NCBI GenBank assembly: GCA_002221725.1
Contig: NJFT01000357.1
Span: forward strand, 1-26,229
Direction of reading: 5' to 3'
From: Scedosporium boydii
Taxonomy: Eukaryota; Ascomycota; Sordariomycetes; Microascales; Microascaceae
Length of the DNA: 26,229 bases
Below, piece after piece: positions 16,950-26,229 of the stretch. The notes under the pieces are model-generated. The model saw only the letters and a list, made by a program, of their open reading frames with translations. It had not been told where the DNA came from and did no database searches. Position 1 is the first letter of the stretch; each line of letters opens with the position of its first letter. The translations under genes and the position numbers were made by a program.

Positions 16950-18665
16950 TCACTCCTCATCCTCCGCCGGTACATCGTCCTCGTAATCTTCCTCCGGCTC
17001 GTCATCGATGCCAGCATCCTGATACTGCTGGTATTCGGAGATGAGATCGTTCATGTTCGATTCGGCCTCGGTGAATTCCATCTCATCCATGCCCTCCCCT
17101 GTGTACCAGTGAAGGAATGCCTTACGCCGGAACATGAGAGTGAACTGTTCACCCACGCGCTTAAAAAGTTCCTGGATAGCAGTCGAGTTCCCGACGAAGG
17201 TGGACGACATTTTTAGACCACGGGGAGGAATCGAGCAGAGGGCTGTTTGCACATTGTTCGGAATCCACTCTGCAAAGTATGTAGAATTCTTTGTTTGAAT
17301 GCTTCTCATCTGGTCTTCAATCTCTTTCATGGAGACTTTGCCGCGGCTAGAAATGTTTTAGCACAGGTTATAGCTAAACGAGAGAAATTACTTACAATAT
17401 AGCGGAACAGGTTAGGTAACGGCCGTTTCGAAAATCAGATGCTGCCATGATATTCTTTGGGTCAAACATTTGTTGGGTGAGTTGTGATACGCCGATAGAA
17501 TGGAATGCCTTGGCCCCACGACCAGTGAGGGGAGCAAATCCGACCATGAAAAAGTGAAGGCGAGGGAATGGGACCATATTAACGGCGAGCTTCCGAAGAT
17601 CCGAGTTGAGCTGGCCTGGGAAACGGAGGCAAGTCGTAACCCCAGACATAACAGCCGACACCAGGTGATTAAGATCGCCATAAGACGGGCTTGGGAGCTT
17701 GAGAGTTGTCATACAGATGTCGTAGAGAGCCTCGTTATCGATACAGAACGTCTCATCCGAGTTCTCGACTAGCTGATGTACCGACAAGGTAGCGTTGTAA
17801 GGCTCGACAACAACCTCGGATACTTTCGGCGAGGGTAGGACTGAAAAAGTCGCCATCATTCGATCCGGGAATTCCTCACGGATTTTGGAGATAAGCAGCG
17901 TGCCCATACCAGAGCCAGTGCCACCGCCAATCGAATGGGTGATCTGAAATCCCTGTAGGGAATCACAGCCCTCTGCCTCACGGCGGATGACATCTAAGAC
18001 TTCATCGACCAGCTCAGCGCCTTCAGTATAATGGCCCTTGGCCCAGTTGTTCCCAGCACCCGATTGGCCGATAATGAAGTTGTCTGGGCGGAAGAGTTGG
18101 CCCAGGGGCCCTGAGCGAACGGCATCCATCGTTCCAGGCTCTAGGTCCACGAGGACAGCGCGGGGGACGTATTTGTTTCCGGATGCCTATTTGTTTGCGT
18201 TAGCAGGCCATGGTCGGCAAGAGTGTCTGCAAGTTACCCCAACCTCATTGAAGTAGACGTTCACACGGTCAATCTGGAGCTCCGACGTTCCGTTGTACCT
18301 AACGAAAGGCGATGAGTGGTGTTGGCCGTGGCTCGAGGGCTCTGGATATCAACTCACACGCCACTGCTGTCGAGGCCATGTTCGCTTGAAATGTTCTGCC
18401 TTTCGGAGAGTGAGCGTTATATCGTCGAGTTCTAGGATAGAAAGGACGTACCAGAAGGCCGTGCCAATCTGATTACCCTATAGAAGATATCAGACGAGCT
18501 GACAGCCAGTGTTGACGACAGTTACGTACGCATTGGCCAGTCTGAACATGGACCTATCCGATGTGATAAGTAGACAGTCAGACAGGCATCCTAATATTGC
18601 GCCACAGATTTTGGACGATCTGGACTCTGCCAGTGACAGGCATGCGAACTCACGATCTCGCGCAT
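16950..18665 (-). CDS. Beta-tubulin (divergent copy)
   Basis: Model: complement(join(16950..17346, 17396..18186, 18244..18298, 18358..18399, 18452..18477, 18530..18553, 18654..18665)), 448 aa, matching the usual beta-tubulin length. Beta-tubulin binds GTP and polymerises with alpha-tubulin into microtubules. Seen in the sequence: N terminus [12 protein letters not shown] (12-nt first exon), the GTP-binding signature [27 protein letters not shown], the [12 protein letters not shown] splice junction and an acidic C-terminal tail. Tiny 5' exons and introns of 49-100 nt are typical of fungal beta-tubulin genes. Residues linked to benzimidazole sensitivity (His6, Phe167, Glu198, Phe200) all look wild-type. 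Many usually invariant sites differ from the common fungal form, for example [18 protein letters not shown] and [17 protein letters not shown], which suggests the secondary paralogue rather than the housekeeping gene. Confidence 0.93.
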
Positions 18666-19143
18666 CTTGAAAGGCAAGGAGAGTGCCTCAGCTTGGAACA
18701 GATAATGTAGGACGAGAGTATAAGAGCACTGGTGTGCCTTCTGAAATAACTAACTTGCGAAGGGACGTAGATCCAAAAAAAAAGGAAAAAGTTTTCCGTG
18801 ATGATAGAGATCACTTAATGAAAGAGGATAAGGGAAAGGCAGAGATAGTAGAAAAGAGAAAAACGGTAGAAAAGAGAAAGATGATTACGAAAAAGCAACG
18901 TGGCAAGGATGGGAGGCGTCGATTCACAGTGGTGTGCGGCGTTACGGTGTCCGCATTGTCCGCGTTGTCCGCAATGTCCGGCCCCCTACCAGGCTACCGC
19001 CTATTACCCCCAACTCCCCTCCACCTCTCTTTTCTCTTCCCCCCCGCTTTTCCTACAGCGTAGGCAGCAAGAATAATATCCAGCCCTGTACCCATGTAGC
19101 TGTTTGTCCTCCACCTGTCCTGGGCACGCCATCAACCATCACG
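18666..19143. promoter_or_regulatory. Divergent upstream region of beta-tubulin and the LPxEIRxxIY gene
   Basis: 478 bp between two divergent starts. The plus-strand half near 18985-19060 is strongly C/T-rich, as is common just upstream of fungal start sites. A purine-rich stretch at 18770-18900 contains repeats of the type AGAAAAGAGAAA. No coding content is supported; the 18683-19063 open frame is Lys/Glu-rich low complexity. Confidence 0.4.
18949..18975. repeat. Three tandem 9-bp units (GTCCGCNNT)
   Basis: GTCCGCATT, GTCCGCGTT and GTCCGCAAT follow each other directly, with a further partial GTCCGG. This is a short tandem repeat in the divergent promoter region; it could be slippage or a cluster of binding sites. 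Confidence 0.5.
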
Positions 19144-19782
19144 ATGACTTCAGATGAACAGTCAGGCTCGCCTTTGCTCAGTCTACCGTGGGAGATACGG
19201 AGCCGAATCTACGACTTCTACCTGACGTTTGATGATCCGGACTTTATGTATACCAAACGGCCTCTCTACATTTATCTCGAAAATGGCGAATATGCCACTC
19301 CTCTTCCGTCTCTAATGCTAGCCTGCAAGCAGTCGTATCAGGAGATACGCGAGCAGGTTCACCATCAAGCAGTTCTGCGAGTGTACATGGCAGGGCGGAG
19401 TCCGAGTATCGGCTTTGCTGTCCACGGAATCCTGCGATATGAGCGACTACACAGCCTATTCCTACTCATCACCATGGAACACCCTTATTGGAACCGCTGG
19501 TTGCGGTTCTTCGAAGAGGTTACCCGCCGAGCTCCCGGGCTGACGAAGCTAGTTCTCGACTGGGAACCCAGGTGGCTTAGTCTTTCAGAGAGGGAGACTG
19601 CTCTGCACAAGAGAAAGGAGGATCACTTCTTGAATGTTATTGGAGGGCTGGAGAAGCTCGACCTCATTCAAATGCACGGAACTATTCCGTATAGCTGGAT
19701 CAAGAAGCTCAAGGAGAGGACAGTAGCTCGGATCATAACCTATCATCATAGATGGTGGGACGAAACAGGAAAAGGTTGGTGA
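19144..19782 (+). CDS. LPxEIRxxIY-type fungal protein (2EXR / F-box-like)
   Basis: A single-exon frame of 212 aa with ATG at 19144; the frame is open upstream, but that part is Pro-rich untranslated-type sequence. Residues about 11-28 read LLSLPWEIRSRIYDFYL, the hallmark of a very large fungal-specific family (2EXR/F-box-like), followed after about 30 residues by PSLMLACKQSYQEIREQV, the second conserved element. The rest contains FFEEVTRRAPGLTKLVLDW and a basic Trp-containing C terminus (YHHRWWDETG). Such proteins are numerous in filamentous fungi and mostly uncharacterised; an adaptor role has been proposed for F-box-like members, but no partner is visible here. Confidence 0.72.
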   Translation: MTSDEQSGSPLLSLPWEIRSRIYDFYLTFDDPDFMYTKRPLYIYLENGEYATPLPSLMLACKQSYQEIREQVHHQAVLRVYMAGRSPSIGFAVHGILRYERLHSLFLLITMEHPYWNRWLRFFEEVTRRAPGLTKLVLDWEPRWLSLSERETALHKRKEDHFLNVIGGLEKLDLIQMHGTIPYSWIKKLKERTVARIITYHHRWWDETGKGW

Positions 19783-20247
19783 GTTGTGGTTCTATCGAGG
19801 TATAAATGAGGGCAAAAGACACGAGATGCGCAGACTTGCCCGACTACGAGGCACATTCGACAGAGCGGAGGGACCAAGGGCGAGAATATAACCAATGTTG
19901 CATTTCCGTGATGTATGGGGAAGGGTGTACGAAGTACGAAGTAGATCAAATGAACCTCGATTCCAGCAACAGCGAGGCAAATCTTTGATACTTGACCTTT
20001 CAAATGCACTCACAGAAAACCGTCGTCTCCAATAAATTCGTATGAACTTGGGAATGCAACTTTCAATCGCTTGATCCGCTTCTATCTACTCTCAACTTGG
20101 CCCTATTTATCATTGCTCTAAAGTGACTTGCGAGCTCGGAGCTCCCGTGGTAGCACAAAGTCCCAGACCATTTTTCTCCGGCCAGAATCGAAGCTTCATG
20201 GAGTTCCCTGGTCCGACGCTGCTGTTGCTGTTCCCACTCAATCTCTC

Positions 20248-20291
<44 letters not shown>

Positions 20292-20565
20292 CGAACCAGC
20301 AACAACGAAGTAAACTACGGTATGTATGTTTAGTTGTAGATCATAAAATTCGCCATGGCCATAAATCGCGCCGATGGAGAGAGTCATACAGCCACAATCC
20401 TCCACACACAAATGCCAACCAACATGCGTCTCTCTCTCCCGTAAATTCCAAATCTATTAATAGCTTTGACCCCTCATGTCACCTACGCCTTCTCATTTCA
20501 AATAGCTCCATCGCTCTCTGACCTTCAACCCACGCCATCATCGCAAATCATCGACTCTGCTCATC
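19783..20565. other. Intergenic region containing a 40-nt poly-A run
   Basis: No supported gene. The main feature is an uninterrupted A run at 20250-20289. The plus-strand frame across it only encodes poly-Lys, and the minus-strand frame poly-Phe. The right end (20450-20560) is C/T-rich and probably carries the promoter of the F-box-like/ankyrin gene. Confidence 0.5.
20250..20289. repeat. Poly-A homopolymer, 40 nt
   Basis: Forty consecutive A. Such length is unusual outside microsatellites or the 3' tails of retroposed sequences. No coding sequence or target-site duplication was recognised beside it. Homopolymers this long are also prone to assembly error. Confidence 0.85.
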
Positions 20566-22332
20566 ATGGGATTCACCGACCTCCCTTTGGAGACGATATC
20601 TACTATTATCCAGCATACTATACATATCGCTGGCATCCATAAGACTGTCAGGCTGCGGCAAGTATGCAGTACGTATCACGTATCACCATTCCCTTTGCGG
20701 TTTCCTGGCCTGGGACTGACGTTTTCCGTCTCCTGTCTCTTGTGATAAGAGTTATTTGACCAGGAAATACTCTCTTTGATTGAAAGAGAAAATCTTCTCC
20801 CATCAGCTTTGGGCCACTGGAGGCTGGAGGACAACCCATCCTCTGCAGTTCTCTTCCTAGCGAGATTCCTCTTAGGACGCCCACACACAGCTGGAAATCA
20901 TGAGTGGAACGCCAATGCATCCACTTTCCTAAATCAGATCCTCGACACTTTGGGCATCACATCCAGCGAGGACCGCTTAGTCGCCCTCCAGACACTCTGC
21001 GGGCAAATTGTCTGGGCCGAGGATTGGCTAAGTCCCACAGGCCTACCTTTGAATGTCCTTGAGAAGCTTGATCCAAAATCCAGGTATAAGACAAAGCAGA
21101 CTTGGGCCACTCATCTCTTGCCTGCTGCCATCCTCCTCGGGAAGTCAGAGATATACGGTCCTCTTTTACCCTTTCTAGATGCACGAAAAGACAAGGAAGA
21201 GAAACTGGATAGTAGTGACGGTAATGACGATGATGTCAATCAAATCGTATCGGACAAGAGCTACGAATTCGGCACTCCTGTCTATGCGGCCATTGTGAGC
21301 AATCAGAAAAAGCTCATGAGGAAACTTATCGTGCGAGGCAAATCTTCCCTGTGGGACACCGCCCACGACGTGCTCCTGGGTGCTGTCCGAGTAGAAGAGA
21401 CCTCGATGCTGGAATACCTTCTTTCAAAAGGCCCACCCCGAAAACGGACGGACCTCACTATCCACAAAGCAATTATCAAAGCCGCCATTCTGAACCGACC
21501 CGTTCATGCCCGTATGTTGATCGACCACCTAACGAAGAAAAGACACTCGAGATCCAGGTTGAAATGGGCTATGCAGTGGGCCCTTCACTACGCGTGCATC
21601 CATGGCAACCGTGAGCTCGCGGCGCTCTGTACCAGCCATGACGCCAACCCTGCTCAAACGCATTGGCTCCACCCCGAGACCGCAGCTGAGTTGGCAGGTC
21701 AAGAATATTTTCAGGTTGACTGCGAAGTCGTCCCTGCACCAATTTGCATTGCGGCATGGGCAGGTGACATGGAGCTGCTACAATGGCTTATGACTTATAA
21801 GGTGCATCTCGAGCCGGCTATGAGTGGCGCCATTTTAGCCGATCGTGTCGATGTAATCAAGTTTGTCAGTGGATTTACTTCCTACGGTAGCGAAGCCAGA
21901 GGAGCCTGGCTCCACCATCTCTACGACGCGGCCCGGGTGGGCGCCCACCGAGTCTTCCGCTACCTTGTGTTTGAGGCTAAGGTCCTCGACCTGGCCGCCG
22001 AGTACGAGGCCCCGGATGGGTACATTATAGACATGATGAACGTCGTTTGCAAATACGGATACGTCGAAATCTTTGATGCCATGGTTGAGGCCGGTGTTCC
22101 AGTTGATCCTCCCGTCGAGCGCCACAACTCCGGTGGGACCCCGATCTTGGCTGCCCATAGCGCTGATTCTCCCGAGCTTGAAGCTATTAGGAAGAGACTC
22201 AAGAGTATGGGCGTGGCCCTTCCAGGCATAAGCCAATCCTCCTCCAGGGTATTTACGCCCGGTACACCACCGGGGCAGTTGAAGGCTAATATGCCCCGCT
22301 CGGCGATCATAGAGTATGTATCACCAAATTAA
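20566..22332 (+). CDS. F-box-like / ankyrin-repeat protein
   Basis: Model: join(20566..20668, 20750..22332), 561 aa; intron GTACGT...ATAAG, 81 nt, in phase. The first exon encodes MGFTDLPLETISTIIQHTI, a short F-box-like N terminus, and splicing gives LRQVCKLFDQEIL, the usual continuation of such domains. The second exon carries degenerate ankyrin-type repeats, for example TPVYAAIVSNQKKLMRKLI (about 180), HYACIHGNRELAALC (about 298), APICIAAWAGDMELLQWLM (about 348), VVCKYGYVEIFDAMVEAG (about 478) and a GGTPILAAH block (about 507). Ankyrin repeats mediate protein binding; an F-box-like N terminus would suggest recruitment of targets to a ubiquitin ligase, but this is inference. The end is a TAA at 22330-22332. 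The N-terminal exon is short, so its assignment is less certain than the ankyrin part. Confidence 0.75.
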
Positions 22333-22604
22333 GAGATCTTCCTACAGAGTGGAATCCATGTCAAGTTTGCCGCTACGGGTTTTATGTTCTTCGATGTGCA
22401 TATAGAAGCGAGCTTTGACGCTATACACCTCGGAGTGGCGTTACCAATAGAGCTATGGTTTAGTGTAAAGACATCTTCACTTAGGCACCTTCCATCTAAG
22501 CCCCTATAGTGATGCATGAGAGGAACTGATGGATATCCAAACAACTTTCGCTGCGAGATACTAGCCTCAGCAGCAAGCACCTTCAAGCCACAGTGTCCTC
22601 CAGG

Positions 22605-22990
22605 TCAGCGTAAGCCTTGCGGGTATTGTTTCTGGAGGCCGTCCTCCGAGAACGCGTAGACATCAAGCAGTGATTTGATATAATTTACTTGCCCTAGAGG
22701 GATAGGCTCTCCCTCGTCAATGATATTCAACAACAGCTCGCGTTCTTGTGACTGTCAGTTACTGTATTCACGCAAGCTTCCTGCGAATACTCACTAGGAA
22801 GATCCTTCAAGACTTTGGTACCTGGTGTCATGCTCCTGGCATTGAGGGCGTGGGCAACAGCGCCGCCGGCAGAGTGGCCTGTGAAGAGAACACCGTCGAT
22901 CGCGTCTACTTTCTCGGCTTTTATTAATCTTGGAAATTTTGTTCGCGATTCTGCTGCATCTTTGCGCAGACATGGCCCACACCATGATCC
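22605..22990 (-). pseudogene. Class 3 lipase-like gene relic
   Basis: A minus-strand frame contains AIDGVLFTGHSAGGAVAHAL, the nucleophile elbow (G-x-S-x-G; here GHSAG) of class 3 lipases, followed by MTPGTKVLKDLP. A 50-nt intron (22745-22794, GTGAGT...CACAAG with a CTGAC branch site) joins it in phase to ELLLNIIDEGEPIPLG and VNYIKSLLDVYAFSEDG, which resemble the NEGDPV region downstream of the nucleophile in these enzymes, then a TGA at 22605-22607. The N-terminal half and lid, and the usual segment between the nucleophile and the NEGDPV region, are missing, and no start codon context is present. It is therefore most likely a truncated relic of an alpha/beta-hydrolase lipase. An intact but unusual gene with undetected 5' exons is the alternative. 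Confidence 0.5.
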
Positions 22991-23087
22991 ACAACATAAA
23001 CACTCCACTACTAGCTGTCTGCCCCGTCTGATACGGATCATGTGCCACTCGTTCCACTTGCCGATGATGGGCCTGCCGGGAAACTAG

Positions 23088-23541
23088 CTCAAAAAGCTTC
23101 TCCGCAGAAGTCGAGTGGGGGAGCCAGGGCCCTCTACTAACGCAAGCACATCAATCGACACTGGAGTCAAGACAAATCAGTCCGAAAAGAACGCAGCAGC
23201 ACATCTGCCTTACCCTAAGAAGCAAGAGCCCTTCATCATCCACAGCAAGAAGCCCGCTACCAATCTTCTCGACGCCCTAGGGCCGTTGGAGATTCCGGGT
23301 GACACTTTCATCGAAGACCTCTTAACCGGTGTGGATGACGACGGATGGGAACCTGGGACGCGGTAGGGTCGTGGACGACGAGCCAGTCAAAATGCCTGAG
23401 TTGACGTCCATGGTTTGTAGTGCCCCGAGCAGACAGTGTTAGGGCTATAAGATGGTAGCTTATTGCGGCAAGGAGCATCAAAAGACAGATTGGAAGAGAC
23501 ATAAAAGTGAGTGTAAAGGGAAAGGGAAGGAGAAGGATTAG
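23088..23541 (+). pseudogene. MYND zinc-finger protein relic
   Basis: The plus-strand frame 23088-23366 reads ASTSIDTGVKTNQSEKN and KPATNLLDALGPLEIPG, then DDDGWEPGTR and a stop. After a one-base frame change at 23364-23367 it continues VVDDEPVKMPELTSMVC. The C-terminal MYND finger follows (VAYCGKEHQKTDWKRHKSEC), ending at TAG 23539-23541. Inside the finger an in-frame TAG lies at about 23439-23441, and the position where the finger expects a zinc ligand just before KMVAYC is Tyr. No ATG is found in frame: a TAG at 23085 closes the frame upstream. Frameshift, internal stop, lost ligand and missing start together indicate a pseudogene. An intron could hide one defect but not all of them. Confidence 0.6.
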
Positions 23542-23701
23542 TAGTGGACTAGCTCGAATTTCTAGAGAGAGTCGGTGAGGCAAGGCATCTAATGTACATT
23601 CAAAAAAAAGACAAACTATTATAGCTTCATTAAAGTCGATTCTAAGGTCTCTCCTCAGGCAAAGATACTCTCTGTCTTCCAGAAGGGTTCTCGCCTCGTC
23701 A

Positions 23702-24825
23702 TCACACCGCCCGCCTTCCCTCCCTTTGCTCAGCAACATACGCTACCCGAACCTGCTCCTCCAAGTCCCTCATAGAATCAGACCACACCTGCCTCGGAAG
23801 CTGCCCACCGACGATCTGCGCGCTGGAGAGAGACAGAGGCGGGGAAATTCGCTCTCCTTGCGAAGACGACGGGGGCTTTTCGGTGAGCTGAGCTGCGTCG
23901 GAGGCTGCGAGGCGTTTCTTGCGAAAGTACCAGATTCCAGTAAATATCAGCGCGAAGCCTGTTAGGTAGAAGGATTTCGTTAGAATGAAGAACACGAAGA
24001 AAAAATGGATGCTTAAAATAAAGCTTTACCTGCGACACCGGTCACGATCCCGGCTGTTTGGCCGGCTGCATTGCTTTGGGTGGCTGCGTTCGCATCACTA
24101 GCTTGGGCATCGGCAGGAACGGTAGCGCTAGGGTCCGTTGGTAGAGGAGTAGTGGCAGATATGCCGAGTAGGTCGGCCGGGGGACGGCCGATGTTGGAAA
24201 AGGTGACCATTGAAGGGAGGAGAGCGACGAGGTTATTGTCGCCGTCGTTGGAGATGATTGGGATTCCGGTGATTGCGGAGTTCTGAGTTTCGGAAGTTAT
24301 CGAGGCAGCTGCTGAAGTAGGAGGGGGTGGTGATAGAAGTGAGGACGGGACCGTTGTTAAAGTGAGTAGAGGTTGTCCAGTCGAGCTGGGCGCGGCGACG
24401 GTGCTTGTGGATGTTTCTTCCTCAGAGTCGGAGGAATCCGAGGACGAGGAAGAGTCTTCTCCATTGGCAGCCTCCGCTTCGGAACCAGATGAATCTTGCT
24501 CCTCGCCATCTGCTTCTACTTCCTCACCTCCGCCCTCGTCCTCACCATCTTCCTCATCCTCCCCCTCTTCTTCATCCTCGTCCTCAACTTGGAGAGGGTT
24601 TATTGATTCCTCATCATCGTCCTCTTCCTCGCAGTCCTCACCGTCTAGCCCGCCTTCGTCATCTGCGTCCTCTCCCTCCTCGCGCAGTCGCAGAATCTGA
24701 TCCTGGTACCTCGGCGGCCTGCTGAAACTTCTTTTCCGTCGATCTTTTTCGGAAAGTAAATCTGCCCGCCGCCGATAGCGAGCTACTTTTTCATAGTCGG
24801 GTGATCGCAGCGCCATCGTAGACAT
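23702..24825 (-). CDS. Acidic Ser-rich single-pass membrane protein
   Basis: Model: complement(join(23702..23958, 24030..24825)), 350 aa; intron 23959-24029 (GTAAAG...AACAG, 71 nt) in phase. The N-terminal 50 residues are basic (VARYRRRADLLSEKDRRKR). Residues about 55-150 are a very acidic low-complexity region, with Glu/Asp runs then Ser/Glu (SSSSSDSSDSEEE). A Thr/Ser/Pro-rich segment follows. The intron falls inside the single membrane helix, so splicing creates it: TAGIVTGVAG plus FALIFTGIWYF, then RKKR and a cytosolic-type tail of about 75 residues. The layout suggests a type of plug or anchor protein in a fungal membrane, but no family was recognised. The start at 24825 is chosen because the frame upstream to 25050 has no protein-like composition; the next ATG at 24816 is an alternative. 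Confidence 0.65.
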
Positions 24826-25746
24826 GTAGAAGATGATAGCAATTAAGTGGATGAGGGTGTAAACCACGGAGAATTGGATGTAATTAGAAGAAAAGAGCTT
24901 CTGGGGCAATAATTTTAGGATCGGGTCGATTACTCTCTTCTCAGAATTTGATATTAAGGCATCCCCTTTACCCCTTTTATTCACTTGTAGAGAAAGAAAC
25001 AAAGATCGCGAGGGGAAGATAGATAACTTAAAACGGGCCAGTCGGATCAAATAGGGCCCGTGATGGGACGGTGCACGTTTTGTTTCGAAGATCTCGGCAG
25101 GGGCAGCTCGTTCGTTTCATGTTCCAGGTTGTTGCCCGACCTCTAGAGAAAGATTGTTCCCGATTGGTTTTCGGAACTTTTGGGGCATTTCTATTATTAG
25201 TTCGAGGCCGAAAGAGGGAAGAGATCGTGTGCTGCTTTTTTTCCCTTTCCTTTCCCCTTCTTCCTTTGGTGTTTCTTTGCCCCCCTGTTATCAGTTTGGA
25301 TTTGGCTTTATTGTTTACTAGAGCTGCAGGTCCTCGGTTACTAGAAATGAATGCATGGGAATACGAAAATTGCCAACCCGAGATAAGAACCCAAAATTCG
25401 GATCTCCGTAACCTTGTCAGAGATCGCCCGTCCATCACTAGTGATCTATCTAGGGGACTGAAACTCGCCCGTACCATGGCAAGGTTGTTATGTGGGTTGC
25501 CGCGTTACGAGGCCTATCAACCTCTACCAAGCGATATCGACACACATCGAGCCGCGGTGCTAGCGCCTCAGAAGCACAAACAAGTAGTTACTACATCCAT
25601 TTTCACTTTTTTGTTATCTACTCGTACACCGGAACTCGCTAGTGATGTCCGCAGCCGATCCTGACGACAGACAAGCGTGTCTAATTTACAAACTCCCTTC
25701 ACCCGCAAAACCAAAAAAAAAAAAACTAGTTCCCATCTCCAACACC
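24826..25746. other. Intergenic region
   Basis: About 920 bp between the acidic membrane protein start and the end of the next gene on the same strand. Open frames here (25071-25664 plus, 25028-25477 minus) overlap on opposite strands and show no motif or plausible composition. No RNA gene was recognised. Confidence 0.4.
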
Positions 25747-26229
25747 TCAACCAAACACCTCCTTCGCCCAAGGCTCAAACACATCATCCACCCACATGGC
25801 CAACCTCCTCAACACCGCCAAAATCTTATACGTCCCCGCCACGCTCCTCGTATGCCCAACAATCAACTCCCCAACAAACTTCATCCTCAGCTCCGTCTCC
25901 TCCCACTCGCCGTACGCCCACGAGAGGTACCAATCATGTCCGACGACCCGGACGACCGGCAACGGCGGGATGCGGGTCCAGGGGGCAAAGTGGCGGATGC
26001 GGGCCATCCAGGCCCAGGTCCAGACGGCTACGGGTGGCACGGCGCCGGGAGGGGAAATGGAGGAAGGAGTTGTGGTTTCGATGGGGACAGCGATGAGGCG
26101 GGTTTGGAGGGGTGGGTAGGTCGTTTGGTTGATGGAGGGGGAGTCGGGGGGTTGGTTGCGGACGAAGTTGTAGATGTAGGGTGTGGTTTCGAGGGCGATG
26201 CAGAAGGATGGAGGAGAGGGGGGGGAGGG
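25747..26229 (-). CDS. PD-(D/E)XK nuclease-like fungal protein, C-terminal part
   Basis: The minus-strand frame is open from the window edge (26229) to a TGA at 25747-25749, giving 160 residues; the 5' part lies outside. Blocks seen: TRLIAVPIETTTP, VWTWAWMARIRHFAPW, LPVVRVVGHDWYLSWAYGE, LRMKFVGELIVGHTRSVAG and YKILAVLRRLAMWVDDVFEPW. The order resembles the C-terminal half of the large fungal-specific PDDEXK_12-like family: the VETTxP strand, a Trp-rich helix, the VGHxW strand with an acidic strand partner, a GxTxSxxGxYKILAxLRRLxxW helix, and a final PW. These proteins are common in filamentous fungi and uncharacterised; nuclease activity is only inferred from the fold. The N-terminal catalytic residues cannot be judged here. 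Confidence 0.6.
   Translation of the reverse strand, partial: PSPPSPPSFCIALETTPYIYNFVRNQPPDSPSINQTTYPPLQTRLIAVPIETTTPSSISPPGAVPPVAVWTWAWMARIRHFAPWTRIPPLPVVRVVGHDWYLSWAYGEWEETELRMKFVGELIVGHTRSVAGTYKILAVLRRLAMWVDDVFEPWAKEVFG

Noticed and set aside
16618..16986. Overlapping 122-codon plus-strand frame
   Set aside because: It lacks a signal peptide, runs through an AT-rich 3' region into the tubulin gene end, and is out of frame with the better supported peptide gene.
20063..20313. Frames across the poly-A run
   Set aside because: They encode only poly-Lys or poly-Phe over the homopolymer with no protein-like flanks.
24362..24725. Plus-strand Ser/Pro-rich open frames
   Set aside because: They are the reverse complement of the acidic Glu/Asp/Ser region of the minus-strand membrane protein; low-complexity sequence commonly leaves open frames on both strands.
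1..26229. CRISPR arrays, bacterial operons, tRNA and rRNA genes
   Set aside because: No regularly spaced repeats, no cloverleaf with a convincing T-loop and no rRNA-like stretch was seen; the gene structure is clearly eukaryotic.

Overview
This window looks like nuclear DNA of a filamentous ascomycete (Pezizomycotina, probably Sordariomycetes). The signs are short spliceosomal introns (about 45-180 nt) with GTAAGT/GTGAGC-type donors and CTRAC-like branch sites, a seven-exon beta-tubulin, and fungal-type families (LPxEIRxxIY proteins, F-box-like/ankyrin proteins, a Kex2-type secreted peptide precursor, a PD-(D/E)XK-like C terminus). Taxonomy is inferred from gene content only. All exon structures were read by eye and checked for frame; none has transcript support.

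Layout. Positions 1-2556 are gene-poor, with simple repeats and one orphan coding-like exon on the minus strand (1253-1528). A multi-pass membrane protein gene at 2557-3645 (+) appears decayed. It is followed by a concentrative nucleoside transporter (3851-5800, -). The centrepiece is 6091-11845 (-): a five-exon gene of about 1754 aa that joins a complete QDE-1/SAD-1-type RNA-dependent RNA polymerase (catalytic DLDGD) to a complete C-terminal Upf1-like SF1 helicase, through a helical region that looks BACK-like. A divergent P-loop NTPase of the AAA_28/NadR-like type (12380-13066, +) shares its upstream region.

The right half holds a conserved-looking secreted or anchored Cys-containing protein (13982-15376, -), a small Kex2-type Gly/Pro-rich secreted peptide (16533-16787, +), a divergent beta-tubulin (16950-18665, -), an LPxEIRxxIY protein (19144-19782, +), an F-box-like/ankyrin protein (20566-22332, +), two adjacent gene relics (class 3 lipase-like, -; MYND zinc finger, +), an acidic Ser-rich single-pass membrane protein (23702-24825, -), and the 3' end of a PD-(D/E)XK-like fungal protein cut by the window edge (25747-26229, -).

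How the genes relate. RdRP and an Hrr1/SAD-3-like helicase are separate, interacting proteins in the RNA silencing machinery of S. pombe (RDRC) and Neurospora (meiotic silencing). Here one reading frame appears to encode both, so the polymerase and its motor would be delivered as a single chain. The nucleoside transporter and the P-loop NTPase are neighbours, but nothing in the sequence proves a shared pathway. The gene relics carry stops, frameshifts and a lost zinc ligand, showing local gene decay.
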